The translations under genes and the position numbers were made by a program. A DNA stretch of 14,475 nt, from the NCBI GenBank assembly GCA_964472545.1, contig CAYYNP010000261.1, positions 1-14,475 of the forward strand. The letters run 5' to 3'. A model generated the notes under the pieces. That model was not told where the DNA came from and searched no databases. It saw only the letters and a program-made list of their open reading frames with translations. Below, piece after piece: positions 1-6,811 of the stretch. How positions within the stretch are numbered: position 1 is the first letter of the stretch; every line of letters begins with the position of its first letter. This DNA is from CAYYNP01 sp964472545. GTDB lineage: Bacteria; Planctomycetota; Planctomycetia; Pirellulales; Thermoguttaceae.

Positions 1-60
1 CGGCCCCGCCCCCCGCGGGCCCCCACCCCCGCCCCCCACCCCCCGGCGGGCCCACCCCAA
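1..60. other. C-rich low-complexity stretch at window edge
   Basis: The first 60 bases are almost only C and G on this strand, in runs of C broken by short GCGGG or CA steps. No reading frame, hairpin series or regular repeat unit explains it. It ends abruptly at an ordinary sequence just before the chemoreceptor gene. It could be a real simple-sequence tract, but a low-quality contig end or a homopolymer-driven assembly artefact is at least as likely. Confidence 0.6.
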
Positions 61-96
61 TTCCTAAGGTTGACGAAGCACTAGGAGAATGCGAAC

Positions 97-2448
97 GTGA
101 AGAGCATCAAGTACCGAATGATCGCCAGTTCCTGCGCGACGGCGTTGATCGTCGTGCTGGTCCTGGGCGTGACGGTCTCCTGGACGTCGAGCCGGCGGCT
201 TGCAGAGCTCTCCGACCAGATGTCGCAGGAGACCCGCGCGGGGGCGAAGTCGGCTCTGGAGGGCCATCTGCTCCTGCTGGAACGCCTGGTTGGCGATTCG
301 GCACAGGATGTCCAACTGGCGGTAGACACGGTCTCCAATAACCAGTCTGTCCGAACCGCCGTCGAGACCGAGCAGGCGGACGAGATTGCAGCGCTGCTCG
401 ATTCGCTTGCTTTCCAAGGCGGCGCGGATTACGCGACGCTTTTCACGCCCGATGGGGAGGTCCTTGCCACGTTTCCCAAAGCGGCGAAGCGGCCAGGCGG
501 GCAATCGTCCGAGGGTGGCGCATTGCCGCCGCGCTGGCAAGGGCTGACCGAACAAGCCGACGAAGAAGGGCCCCGCAACGCCGCCGTCATGGTCCGATAC
601 ACCAGCCCCCTGCTGGTGGAACGAGGTCTCGAACTATTCGACGCCGCCGGACGCGGTGCCTTGGCGTTCGAGTCTGCCGCGTTGGTGCGAGACGACTTCG
701 GCGACGTGATCGCGACCTGCGTGGCCGGGCAATTCCTCAATCATAGCGACGAGGCGCTGCAGCAAACCCGACAGGTGACCGGGTCGTGTTGTGCGATCTA
801 CCTGGAGGAGAAGGCCGTCGCGTCGTCGGGAATTCTCCCGCCGCAGGACGTGAAATCTCCCGGCGACGAATCTCCCGGCAACGAGGCCGACCTGCCGACG
901 GAGAGTTGGCAGCGCATTTGCGAGGCGGCCGAATACCCGGTCGAGTTGAATCTACCGCTGGCCGGCGAGGACTTCCTTCTCACTTGCTCGCCGATCCGGC
1001 TGCCCGACGGCCCAGTCGTCGGGGCGTTCGCCGTAGGCGTGCCGCAGCGCAAGATCCTCCAGTCGCAACAAGCGGCCGTGGCCCACGGTCAGCGTACGAA
1101 GACGGAGCTGGCCTGGTGGGTCTGGGGGATCGGTGCGGTGGCCCTGCTGGCGTTCTGCATCACCTCGATCGTCACCGCCAAACGAATCGCAGATCCGGTC
1201 AACCGCATCCTCGCCAGCGTGACGGCCCTGGCCGACCAGGACTTCTCCAGGCCGTGTGACGTGCAAAGCAAGGATGAAATCGGCCGAATGGCCCGGGCCG
1301 TCAACCAATCGATCGAGAATACTCGCAAGGCGTTCGACGACATTACCGCGGCCAATCGACGGGAGCAAGAGGCGCAATCGCAACGGATGCAACAGCAGCG
1401 CGAGCAGGCCGAGGCCGAACGAAAACGGCAAGAGGAAGACGCGCAGCGCCAGCGGCAGCAGCAGGAGGCGGAAACGCGCCGACGTGAGGAGGAGGCTGAA
1501 TCGCAACGGCGGCGGGCGGAAGAGGAACGCCGAAGTGCCCAAGTCCTCCGCGACAAGGTCGACGTCTTGCTGGAGGCCGTGAACGCCGCGGCGGAAGGCG
1601 ATCTCACGCGAGACGTACACGTCGACGGCGACGGAGCGATCGACGAACTGGCCGCCGGACTGAGCACCTTGTTCCGCGACCTGGGGGAGATCATCGCCGA
1701 GGTCGCCACGGGGGCCGAGCGGTTCGCCGACGCCTCGCGGATGATCACCGATAACTCGAACTCGCTGGCCGTCGGCGCGCAGAACCAAAGCGCCGGCATC
1801 GAGCAGATGAGCGCGTCGGTCGAAGAACTCACCGGCTCGATCGAGACCGTCAGCCGCCGCGCCGAAGAGGCCGATGCCTTGGCTGGCCGCACCAATCGAT
1901 TGGCAGCCGAAGGGGATCAGGCGGTCAAGCAATCGATCGAGGCGATGGGCCTGATCCGAGATAGTTCGGCCGAGATCGGCGAGATCAGCCAGGTGATCGG
2001 CGAGATCGCCGGACAAACGAACCTGCTGGCGCTGAACGCTGCCATTGAGGCCGCCCGGGCAGGCGAACACGGCATGGGGTTCGCCGTCGTGGCGGACGAG
2101 GTCCGGAAACTGGCCGAACGATCGAACCAAGCCGCCGGGAGAATCTCGACGTTAATTCGAGAATCGACCGAACGAATAGAGCACGGCGCTGAGTTGAGCG
2201 AGGCGACGGGCCATTCGCTCGAGCAGATCATCGAGGGCGTCAAAGACACGGCAGCGCTGATCACCGAAATTGCGGCCTCGACGATCGAACAAACCTCCAA
2301 CTCTCAGGAGGTCGCCGCGGCCATTCAAGGGGTCGCCGAGGTTGCCGAGGAGACGGCCGGCCGCAGCGAAGAGATGGTCGCCGGCAGCACCCAACTCGGA
2401 ACCCGGTCCGCGAGGCTCCGCGAACTGGTCGGCCGCTTCAAGACATGA
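97..2448 (+). CDS. Methyl-accepting chemotaxis protein (dCache-HAMP-charged helix-HAMP-MA)
   Basis: Transmembrane chemoreceptor that senses a ligand outside the membrane and controls CheA/CheW signalling. The 783 residues run as follows: TM1 about 8-30; a periplasmic region about 31-339 that looks like a double Cache sensor (a PDGEVLA strand and a late PVVGAFAVGVPQ strand); TM2 about 340-360; HAMP about 361-413; a charged E/R/Q helix about 420-487; a second HAMP-like unit about 488-538; and the MA signalling domain to the end. The kinase-control hairpin is clear at 636-676 (AGQTNLLALNAAIEAARAGE and then GFAVVADEVRKLAERS). The start is GTG at 97, with AGGAG at 83-87. An upstream ATG at 89 reaches a stop after three codons. 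No CheR-tethering pentapeptide is present at the C-terminus, and no other che genes are nearby, so this is an orphan receptor. The ligand is unknown. Confidence 0.95.
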   Translation: MKSIKYRMIASSCATALIVVLVLGVTVSWTSSRRLAELSDQMSQETRAGAKSALEGHLLLLERLVGDSAQDVQLAVDTVSNNQSVRTAVETEQADEIAALLDSLAFQGGADYATLFTPDGEVLATFPKAAKRPGGQSSEGGALPPRWQGLTEQADEEGPRNAAVMVRYTSPLLVERGLELFDAAGRGALAFESAALVRDDFGDVIATCVAGQFLNHSDEALQQTRQVTGSCCAIYLEEKAVASSGILPPQDVKSPGDESPGNEADLPTESWQRICEAAEYPVELNLPLAGEDFLLTCSPIRLPDGPVVGAFAVGVPQRKILQSQQAAVAHGQRTKTELAWWVWGIGAVALLAFCITSIVTAKRIADPVNRILASVTALADQDFSRPCDVQSKDEIGRMARAVNQSIENTRKAFDDITAANRREQEAQSQRMQQQREQAEAERKRQEEDAQRQRQQQEAETRRREEEAESQRRRAEEERRSAQVLRDKVDVLLEAVNAAAEGDLTRDVHVDGDGAIDELAAGLSTLFRDLGEIIAEVATGAERFADASRMITDNSNSLAVGAQNQSAGIEQMSASVEELTGSIETVSRRAEEADALAGRTNRLAAEGDQAVKQSIEAMGLIRDSSAEIGEISQVIGEIAGQTNLLALNAAIEAARAGEHGMGFAVVADEVRKLAERSNQAAGRISTLIRESTERIEHGAELSEATGHSLEQIIEGVKDTAALITEIAASTIEQTSNSQEVAAAIQGVAEVAEETAGRSEEMVAGSTQLGTRSARLRELVGRFKT

Positions 2449-2450
2449 AC

Positions 2451-2474
2451 CGCCGAATCGGACGCCGAATCGGA
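2451..2474. repeat. Perfect 2 x 12 bp tandem duplication
   Basis: The unit CGCCGAATCGGA occurs at 2451-2462 and again at 2463-2474 with no spacer, starting two bases after the chemoreceptor stop codon. It looks like a recent slippage or short duplication in the convergent gap 2449-2557. I saw no convincing Rho-independent terminator in that gap. Confidence 0.85.
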
Positions 2475-2557
2475 CAAGGCACGCTCGGATTGCCAAACGA
2501 GCTATTGACGTCGTTAGTCGGCCAATCCCCGGGTCGCATTCAGGGTAGACATGGCCT

Positions 2558-2881
2558 CTACTCTTCGTTCGACGTCCAGGCAACCTCGTTGTTCCAGAAA
2601 TACCATTTGCCGTCTTGAAAGACCGTCTCGATCGTGGCTTCGCGCAACAGCGAGCCTTTTCGACACAGCTTAATCGGGTGCTTGTCGCCGTGCTTCGGGT
2701 TCTTCGGATAGGCGGGAGTGCTGAGGAATCCGTAGGTTCCGCTTCCCTGGATCATGTAGTCCAGCACGACCTCGGGGTATTCGATCGCCTCCTCTTTGAT
2801 TTCCGGGTTGCCGATCAGACCGATCATGCGGTCTTCGTCTCGAATTCGCTCGTTCGGAGAATCGTCCGAGGCGGCACACAT
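2558..2881 (-). CDS. Small hypothetical protein (107 aa)
   Basis: I do not recognise this family. The 107-residue product is soluble-looking and fairly acidic at its start. It has patterned aromatic and charged stretches (EYPEVVLDYMIQGSGTYGFL, then DGKWYFWNNEVAW near the C-terminus) that look like genuine protein rather than an antisense shadow, and no other gene competes for the DNA. The ATG at 2881 has no obvious Shine-Dalgarno; the ATG at codon 19 (2827) is an alternative without a better one. The frame stays open upstream to a TAG at 2936-2938 but adds no hydrophobic segment, so Cys2 is unlikely to be a lipobox cysteine. It is convergent with the chemoreceptor and lies downstream of a probable gene relic. 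It could itself be the surviving 3' part of a longer broken gene. Confidence 0.6.
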   Translation of the reverse strand: MCAASDDSPNERIRDEDRMIGLIGNPEIKEEAIEYPEVVLDYMIQGSGTYGFLSTPAYPKNPKHGDKHPIKLCRKGSLLREATIETVFQDGKWYFWNNEVAWTSNEE

Positions 2882-2935
2882 AAGAGCGTGGCGATTTGTT
2901 TGCCGGGGGTGTCTCCCGGGCGCAATTACACGAAT

Positions 2936-3240
2936 CTACCGGCAAGTCAACCCATCTGTGAGTTGACTTACGACGATCGGCGAGGGCGCCGCGACGTCGC
3001 AACACATTGGCGGCAAGAAGGTTCCGTCGTACGAGTGCTTCGTGGTGTCGACGTAAGTCTGCCGTCGAATTGTTGACCGGCGAGGAAATCGCGATAGTCG
3101 ACGTAACCTTCTGGCATTCAGCGGTTTACGCACGCCGATCGTCCGTTGTTGAACGTCGGGTTGTGCGGGGGGGCGATGCCGATATCGCTTGGAGCAACGT
3201 AAGTCGTTGTCTTAAAACAAGTTGTAAAGAACCCGAGCGG
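2936..3240 (-). pseudogene. Probable decayed DUF1559 (pseudopilin-like) gene remnant
   Basis: On the minus strand the frame through 3240-3121 reads TTTYVAPSDIGIAPPHNPTF and then NNGRSACVNR before a TGA at 3118-3120. The same frame resumes at once with MPEGYVDYRDFLAGQQFDG (3117-3061). One frame shift near 3060 leads into KHSYDGTFLPPMCC and then SPIVVSQLTDGLT, ending at a TAG (2936-2938). The order PSD, later DGxF, and about 15 residues on TDGL[ST] matches the C-terminal half of DUF1559 proteins as I know them (CPSD ... DGVF ... ITDGLSNT). These are secreted, prepilin-like planctomycete proteins in large paralog sets. The N-terminal half, including the prepilin cleavage site, was not found. The assignment is from memory of the motifs, so it is tentative; sequencing errors could also explain one stop and one frameshift. 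Confidence 0.42.
2944..2969. repeat. Inverted repeat, perfect 8 bp arms
   Basis: AAGTCAAC (2944-2951) and GTTGACTT (2962-2969) are perfect inverted arms around a 10-nt centre. There is no T-run on either side, so it is not a canonical terminator. It lies at the 3' end of the DUF1559-like remnant and about 60 bp upstream of the 107-aa gene, where an operator or a leftover structure is possible. The rest of the 473-bp gap 2882-3354 shows only the remnant described separately. Confidence 0.5.
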
Positions 3241-3354
3241 CCGGCGGGATTCGGCGGCGGTGCGTATCCAGGGTAACTTCCCAGTGGGGCGATCCGCCTG
3301 CGAAGACAGACCGGATTGCGGGATCGACCGGATGAGCTTCGGCAGAGGGAAGGC

Positions 3355-4629
3355 CTACCGCTGGAACTTGACTCGGCCGCCGACGATCACCACGTCGGCT
3401 CGGCCGGTGAGTTCCCAGCCGGCGAACGGGGTGTTGGCGCTCTTGGAACGGAACTCCGCCGGGTCGACCGTCCAGCGGGCGTTGGGGTCGATGACGGTGA
3501 CGTCGGCGTCGGCGCCGATTTGCAGCGTTCCCTTGGACAGGTGCAAGATGCGGGCCGGGTTGCACGTCATCTTGGCCAGGGCGTCGGGCCAACTGAGATG
3601 ACCCGGCTCGATCAGCTTGGTGATTACCAGGCCCAACGCGGTTTCCAGCCCCACGATGCCGAACGGGGCCCGATCGAGTTCCTGCATCTTCTTCTCGCGG
3701 GCGTGCGGGGCGTGGTCGGTGACGATGGCGTCGATCGTGCCGTCGATCAGGCCGTCGAGGCAGCCTTTGACGTGGCCCTTCGCCCTCAGCGGCGGGTTCA
3801 TCTTGTAGTTGGAGTCGAACGAACGGAGCGATTCGTCGGTGAGCGTGAAGTGATGGGGGCAGACTTCGGTCGTCACCCGGACCCCGCGTTGCTTGGCACG
3901 GCGCACGGCGTCGACGCCGCCGCCGGTCGAAACGTGCATCAGGTGGTAGCGCCCGCCGGTCTCTTCGGCCAGGGCGATGTCGCGGCTGGCCATCACGTGC
4001 TCGGCCGCCGGGGGAAACCCGGAAAGGCCCAGGATCAGCGAGGTGAGCCCTTCGTGCATCACGCCGTGTTCGGTCAGTTCGGGGACCTCGGCGTGGTTCA
4101 GCACCGGCTTGTCGAACATCAGGCAGTATTCGAACGCCCGGCGCATCAACTCGGGGTCGTGGATCGGGGAGCCGTCGTCGCTGAAGGCGACCGCCCCGGC
4201 CTCGACCAACTGGCCGATTTCGGCCAACTCCTTGCCCTCGCGGTTCTTGCTCACGCAGGCGATCACGAAGACGTTGCAGTTATCGGCCCGGGCAGCCTGA
4301 CCGCTGACGAACTCGACGGTGCCCTGGGTGTCGATGGGCGGTTCGGTGTTCGGCACGCAGGCGATCGACGTGAAGCCCCCGGCCAGCGCGGCGGCCGTGC
4401 CGGTCTCGATCGTCTCGTCCTCTTCGCGGCCCGGCTCGCGGAGGTGCACGTGCATATCGATCAGCCCCGGCGAGACGATCTTCTCGGACGCGTCGATCAC
4501 GATGTCCTGCCCGTTGGGCTCGGCATCATACGCGGCGATCCGTCCGTCGCGAATCAACAGGTTGGTTACCCGATCCATCGCCTGAGAAGGATCGATCACA
4601 CGGCCGTTTTGGATAAGGATGCTGGACAT
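3355..4629 (-). CDS. pyrC: Dihydroorotase (type I, class I)
   Basis: Zinc amidohydrolase of the cytoplasm that cyclises carbamoyl-aspartate to dihydroorotate, the third step of UMP synthesis. The 424-residue product has the expected length for type I enzymes. Visible residues are the metal pair H60 and H62 in DMHVHLREPG, D151 in the SDDG loop, H179 in NHAE, H232 in LMHVST, and the catalytic D305 in VTDHAPH. These align closely in position with the Bacillus and Aquifex type I enzymes, so it should be active. The start at 4629 gives MSSILIQNGR, the normal N-terminus. The open frame extends upstream to 4737, but that extension translates the intergenic repeat. No strong Shine-Dalgarno is seen. 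It lies 80 bp after pyrB on the same strand and probably shares its transcript. Confidence 0.96.
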   Translation of the reverse strand: MSSILIQNGRVIDPSQAMDRVTNLLIRDGRIAAYDAEPNGQDIVIDASEKIVSPGLIDMHVHLREPGREEDETIETGTAAALAGGFTSIACVPNTEPPIDTQGTVEFVSGQAARADNCNVFVIACVSKNREGKELAEIGQLVEAGAVAFSDDGSPIHDPELMRRAFEYCLMFDKPVLNHAEVPELTEHGVMHEGLTSLILGLSGFPPAAEHVMASRDIALAEETGGRYHLMHVSTGGGVDAVRRAKQRGVRVTTEVCPHHFTLTDESLRSFDSNYKMNPPLRAKGHVKGCLDGLIDGTIDAIVTDHAPHAREKKMQELDRAPFGIVGLETALGLVITKLIEPGHLSWPDALAKMTCNPARILHLSKGTLQIGADADVTVIDPNARWTVDPAEFRSKSANTPFAGWELTGRADVVIVGGRVKFQR

Positions 4630-4676
4630 GAGTCGATTCGGTCTCAATTGGGCTCTTGCACGCTCGTGGATTCTCC

Positions 4677-4718
4677 AATTTGCAATTTGCAATTTGCAAT
4701 TCGCGATTTTCAATTTCT
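4677..4718. repeat. 7-bp-period tandem repeat (AATTTGC) in the pyrB-pyrC junction
   Basis: Three perfect AATTTGC units occupy 4677-4697, a fourth with one change (AATTCGC) occupies 4698-4704, and two diverged units follow (GATTTTC 4705-4711, AATTTCT 4712-4718). The array is AT-rich in a GC-rich setting. It covers the pyrB stop codon (4710-4712) and its last two codons. Because three units make 21 nt, the frame upstream of pyrC stays open through it and creates a false 36-residue N-terminal extension. Similar heptameric intergenic arrays are known in several bacterial groups. Confidence 0.9.
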
Positions 4719-5669
4719 TCTGCCGCCCAGCAGCCACAACACGGCCATCCGCACGGCCACGCCGTTGGTCACCTGCTCCAAAATGGCCGAATGCGAACCG
4801 TCGGCTACGTCGGGCGTCACCTCGACGCCGCGGTTGATCGGCCCGGGGGCCATGATCAGGATATCGTCCTTGGTCCTGGCCATCCGCTCGCGGTCCATGG
4901 CGTAGAGGTGGGCGTATTCGCGGACCGACGGGAACGGCCGGCTGAACTGCCGCTCGAACTGGATCCGCAACAGGTTCAGCACGTCGACCCGGGGTAGGAT
5001 GTCGTCGAGGCTGTACGAATACTCGACGCCGATCTCTTCCCAGCGGGGCGAAACCAGCGTCGACGGGCCGCAGACGATCACGTTCGCCCCGAGCTTCTTC
5101 AGGCCCCAGATATTCGACCGGGCCGTGCGGCTGTGGGCAATGTCGCCGACCATGGCCACGGTGAGGCCTGCGAGCGAGCCGCGCCGTTCGCGGATGGTCA
5201 TGATGTCCAGCAGCCCTTGCGTGGGGTGTTCGTGCGGGCCGTCGCCGGCGTTGATCACGCCTACGTCGAGGTTCTGGGCCAGCAGCCGAGGCGTGCCGGG
5301 GGTGCGATGGCGCACGACTACCAGATCGACGCCCATGGCCTCAATGTTCTTGGCCGTGTCGATGAAAGTCTCGCCCTTCGAGAGACTGCTGGTGGCCGAC
5401 GAGAAATCGACCGTATCGGCCCCCAAACGCCGGGCGGCCAGCGAGAAGCTGGTTCGGGTGCGTGTGGAGTTCTCGAAGAAGAGGTTCACACAGGTCTTGT
5501 CGGTCAGCAGGGCGTGTTTCTTGCGGCCGGCGGCCATCGCCTGCTTGAAACCCATCGCCGTGTCGAGAATCAGGGTGATCTCGTCGGCCGACAGCTCCTC
5601 AAGGCTCAGCAGATGCTCTCGGGTCCAAGCGGCCGGGACGCAATCGAACTGGTCGGTTTGGCTGGTCAT
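4710..5669 (-). CDS. pyrB: Aspartate carbamoyltransferase catalytic chain
   Basis: Joins carbamoyl phosphate and aspartate to form carbamoyl-aspartate, the committed step of pyrimidine synthesis, in the cytoplasm. The 319 residues carry the full signature set: FFENSTRTRTSF (64-75) for phosphate binding, SSLSKGET with K98, VVRHRTPG (118-125), HPTQ (138-141), GDIAHSRTARS around residue 165-175, RIQFERQ starting at R225, and APGPINRG (264-271). The start is ATG at 5669 with AAGGGA upstream (5680-5685 on the given strand, 10-nt spacing). The frame runs open to 6266 but that part is antisense to the GGDEF gene. No pyrI regulatory-chain gene is present. Its partner pyrC follows directly, as in bacteria where the two enzymes assemble together. 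Confidence 0.97.
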   Translation of the reverse strand: MTSQTDQFDCVPAAWTREHLLSLEELSADEITLILDTAMGFKQAMAAGRKKHALLTDKTCVNLFFENSTRTRTSFSLAARRLGADTVDFSSATSSLSKGETFIDTAKNIEAMGVDLVVVRHRTPGTPRLLAQNLDVGVINAGDGPHEHPTQGLLDIMTIRERRGSLAGLTVAMVGDIAHSRTARSNIWGLKKLGANVIVCGPSTLVSPRWEEIGVEYSYSLDDILPRVDVLNLLRIQFERQFSRPFPSVREYAHLYAMDRERMARTKDDILIMAPGPINRGVEVTPDVADGSHSAILEQVTNGVAVRMAVLWLLGGRRN

Positions 5670-5751
5670 CACGCCGCAATCCCTTTCGGCCCAAGTCGTT
5701 CGGTTCGTCGCATAGGGCCGGACGGCGCTAAACCGCACTCGACCCCGGACG

Positions 5752-5779
5752 ATTCTAACACCGGCGGCAAATGTTGCAA
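5752..5779 (-). promoter_or_regulatory. Predicted sigma70-type promoter of pyrB-pyrC
   Basis: On the minus strand, TTGCAA (5774-5779) and TAGAAT (5752-5757) are separated by 16 nt, and the -10 is preceded by TG one base away (extended -10). Transcription would begin near 5745, leaving a leader of about 75 nt before the pyrB ATG. I saw no PyrR-type anti-terminator or clear terminator in that leader. Confidence 0.6.
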
Positions 5780-5810
5780 GGAGGTTGAGCGACACGAAGT
5801 TGGCATTAGC

Positions 5811-5819
5811 TGATATAAT
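5811..5819 (+). promoter_or_regulatory. Extended -10 promoter of the GGDEF gene
   Basis: TGATATAAT (TG at 5811-5812, TATAAT at 5814-5819) is a perfect extended -10 element. The expected start of transcription, about 7-8 nt downstream, coincides with the ATG at 5827, so the message would have little or no leader. The nearest -35-like hexamers are badly spaced, which an extended -10 can tolerate. It is about 57 bp from the -10 of the divergent pyrB promoter. Confidence 0.6.
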
Positions 5820-5826
5820 CGAGCGT

Positions 5827-6759
5827 ATGATCCCACCATCGCACGTTCTGCTGCTGATCGACAACGACGCCACGCGAAGAAGCTGGCGAGAAATGCTCGA
5901 GGCGGAATCGTCGCCGGGCGGTGAGAGTGCGGTGATTTGGGAAGGCTGGGGCGAGGTGCCTTCCGAGGCATATCCGGATGTGATTGTCGCTGACGGCGGC
6001 GCGATGTGCGACGCATCGGCGGAGCGGCCCACGACTGAGCGCCCCTTGATCGAACCCGGCCCCCATCGGCCGGGTGTCATCCGAATCGGGGATTCTGGGC
6101 CAGCCGATGTGCGGCTGTCGGCCGACGCGACACCCCGTGAGGTCCGACTTGCCTGCCGCCTGCTGGGCGAGATCGTTCGGCTGCGCCGCCAGCAGCAAGA
6201 CGGCGCCGAAGTGCGCCGCCGCCTGAGCGAGGAGGCGTTGACCGACCCGCTGACCGGACTGCCCAACCGCCGGGCGTGGCAGCAGACCCTTCAGTCGCGG
6301 ATGGCGGAGGTTGCCGATATGCCGGGCGATGCGCCGTCGCCCACCGTGTCGCGGCGGCTCTGCGTGGCCGTCGCCGATCTCGATCACTTCAAGCGGATCA
6401 ACGACAACCACGGCCACGCGGCCGGCGACGCGGTGTTGCGGGCCAGCGGTCGGGCCATCCGCGACGGGCTCCGCGAAAACGACTTCGTCGCCCGCATCGG
6501 CGGCGATGAATTTGCCCTGCTGCTTTGGGTCCCCGACGAAGCCACGGCCGCGATGGTCGTCGAGCGGGTTCGCAACGGCCTGCCGAAGCGGCTGGCTCAG
6601 GCAGGGACGCACGTGGTAACGGCGAGTGTGGGATACTGCCTGATCGACCGAGCACCGCACGGCGAATCGTCGCGTTCGCCCGACGGAGCGTACTCCGATG
6701 CGGCCGCGGCACTTCGTCAAGCGAAACACGGCGGGCGGGATCGCTCCGTGGTGGGATGA
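5827..6759 (+). CDS. Diguanylate cyclase (GGDEF) with degenerate receiver-like N-terminus
   Basis: Makes cyclic di-GMP from two GTP in the cytoplasm. From ATG 5827 the product has 310 residues. The GGDEF domain starts at LTDPLTGLPNRRAW. It has DLDHFKRINDNHGH for Mg/GTP binding, an intact GGDEF at 225-229, the inhibitory I-site RxxD (R216-D219) five residues before it, and a C-terminal ALRQAKHGGRDR. It should therefore be active and product-inhibited. The N-terminal part (HVLLLIDNDATRRSW and then PDVIVADGG) resembles a response-regulator fold with a DND acidic start but no clear phosphoacceptor context, so it may be a pseudo-receiver. There is no transmembrane segment. A TTG at 5785 lies in frame but directly abuts AAGGAGG (no spacing) and precedes the promoter, so I prefer 5827. 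It diverges from pyrB and converges with the SDR gene. Confidence 0.92.
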   Translation: MIPPSHVLLLIDNDATRRSWREMLEAESSPGGESAVIWEGWGEVPSEAYPDVIVADGGAMCDASAERPTTERPLIEPGPHRPGVIRIGDSGPADVRLSADATPREVRLACRLLGEIVRLRRQQQDGAEVRRRLSEEALTDPLTGLPNRRAWQQTLQSRMAEVADMPGDAPSPTVSRRLCVAVADLDHFKRINDNHGHAAGDAVLRASGRAIRDGLRENDFVARIGGDEFALLLWVPDEATAAMVVERVRNGLPKRLAQAGTHVVTASVGYCLIDRAPHGESSRSPDGAYSDAAAALRQAKHGGRDRSVVG

Positions 6760-6811
6760 TCGAATCGCTCGGCAAACCTCGTTGTCATCGCCGGCCGCTG
6801 GCCTGCGTTCA

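Noticed and set aside
952..2130. Long minus-strand open frame opposite the chemoreceptor
   Set aside because: Its content mirrors the charged helix and MA domain of the sense gene and has no independent motif.
2901..2921. CCGGG/CCCGG hairpin upstream of the 107-aa gene
   Set aside because: A 5-bp stem in GC-rich DNA is expected by chance and lacks a terminator tail.
4630..4737. N-terminal extension of pyrC
   Set aside because: It translates the heptamer repeat and overlaps the pyrB end; dihydroorotase homology begins at MSSILIQ (4629).
3316..4905. Long plus-strand open frame opposite pyrC and the end of pyrB
   Set aside because: It is antisense to two genes with full catalytic signatures; the translation is typical GC-rich shadow sequence with no motifs.
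5778..5787. AAGGAGG followed directly by TTG as the start of the GGDEF gene
   Set aside because: There is no spacing between the Shine-Dalgarno and TTG, and the strong -10 lies downstream of it.
5670..6266. N-terminal extension of pyrB in the open frame upstream of ATG 5669
   Set aside because: It crosses the predicted pyrB promoter and is antisense to the GGDEF gene; a normal-length ATCase begins at 5669 with a good Shine-Dalgarno.
6760..6811. Shared terminator between the convergent GGDEF and SDR genes
   Set aside because: Only a 4-bp GGCC stem is present, with no T-run on either strand.
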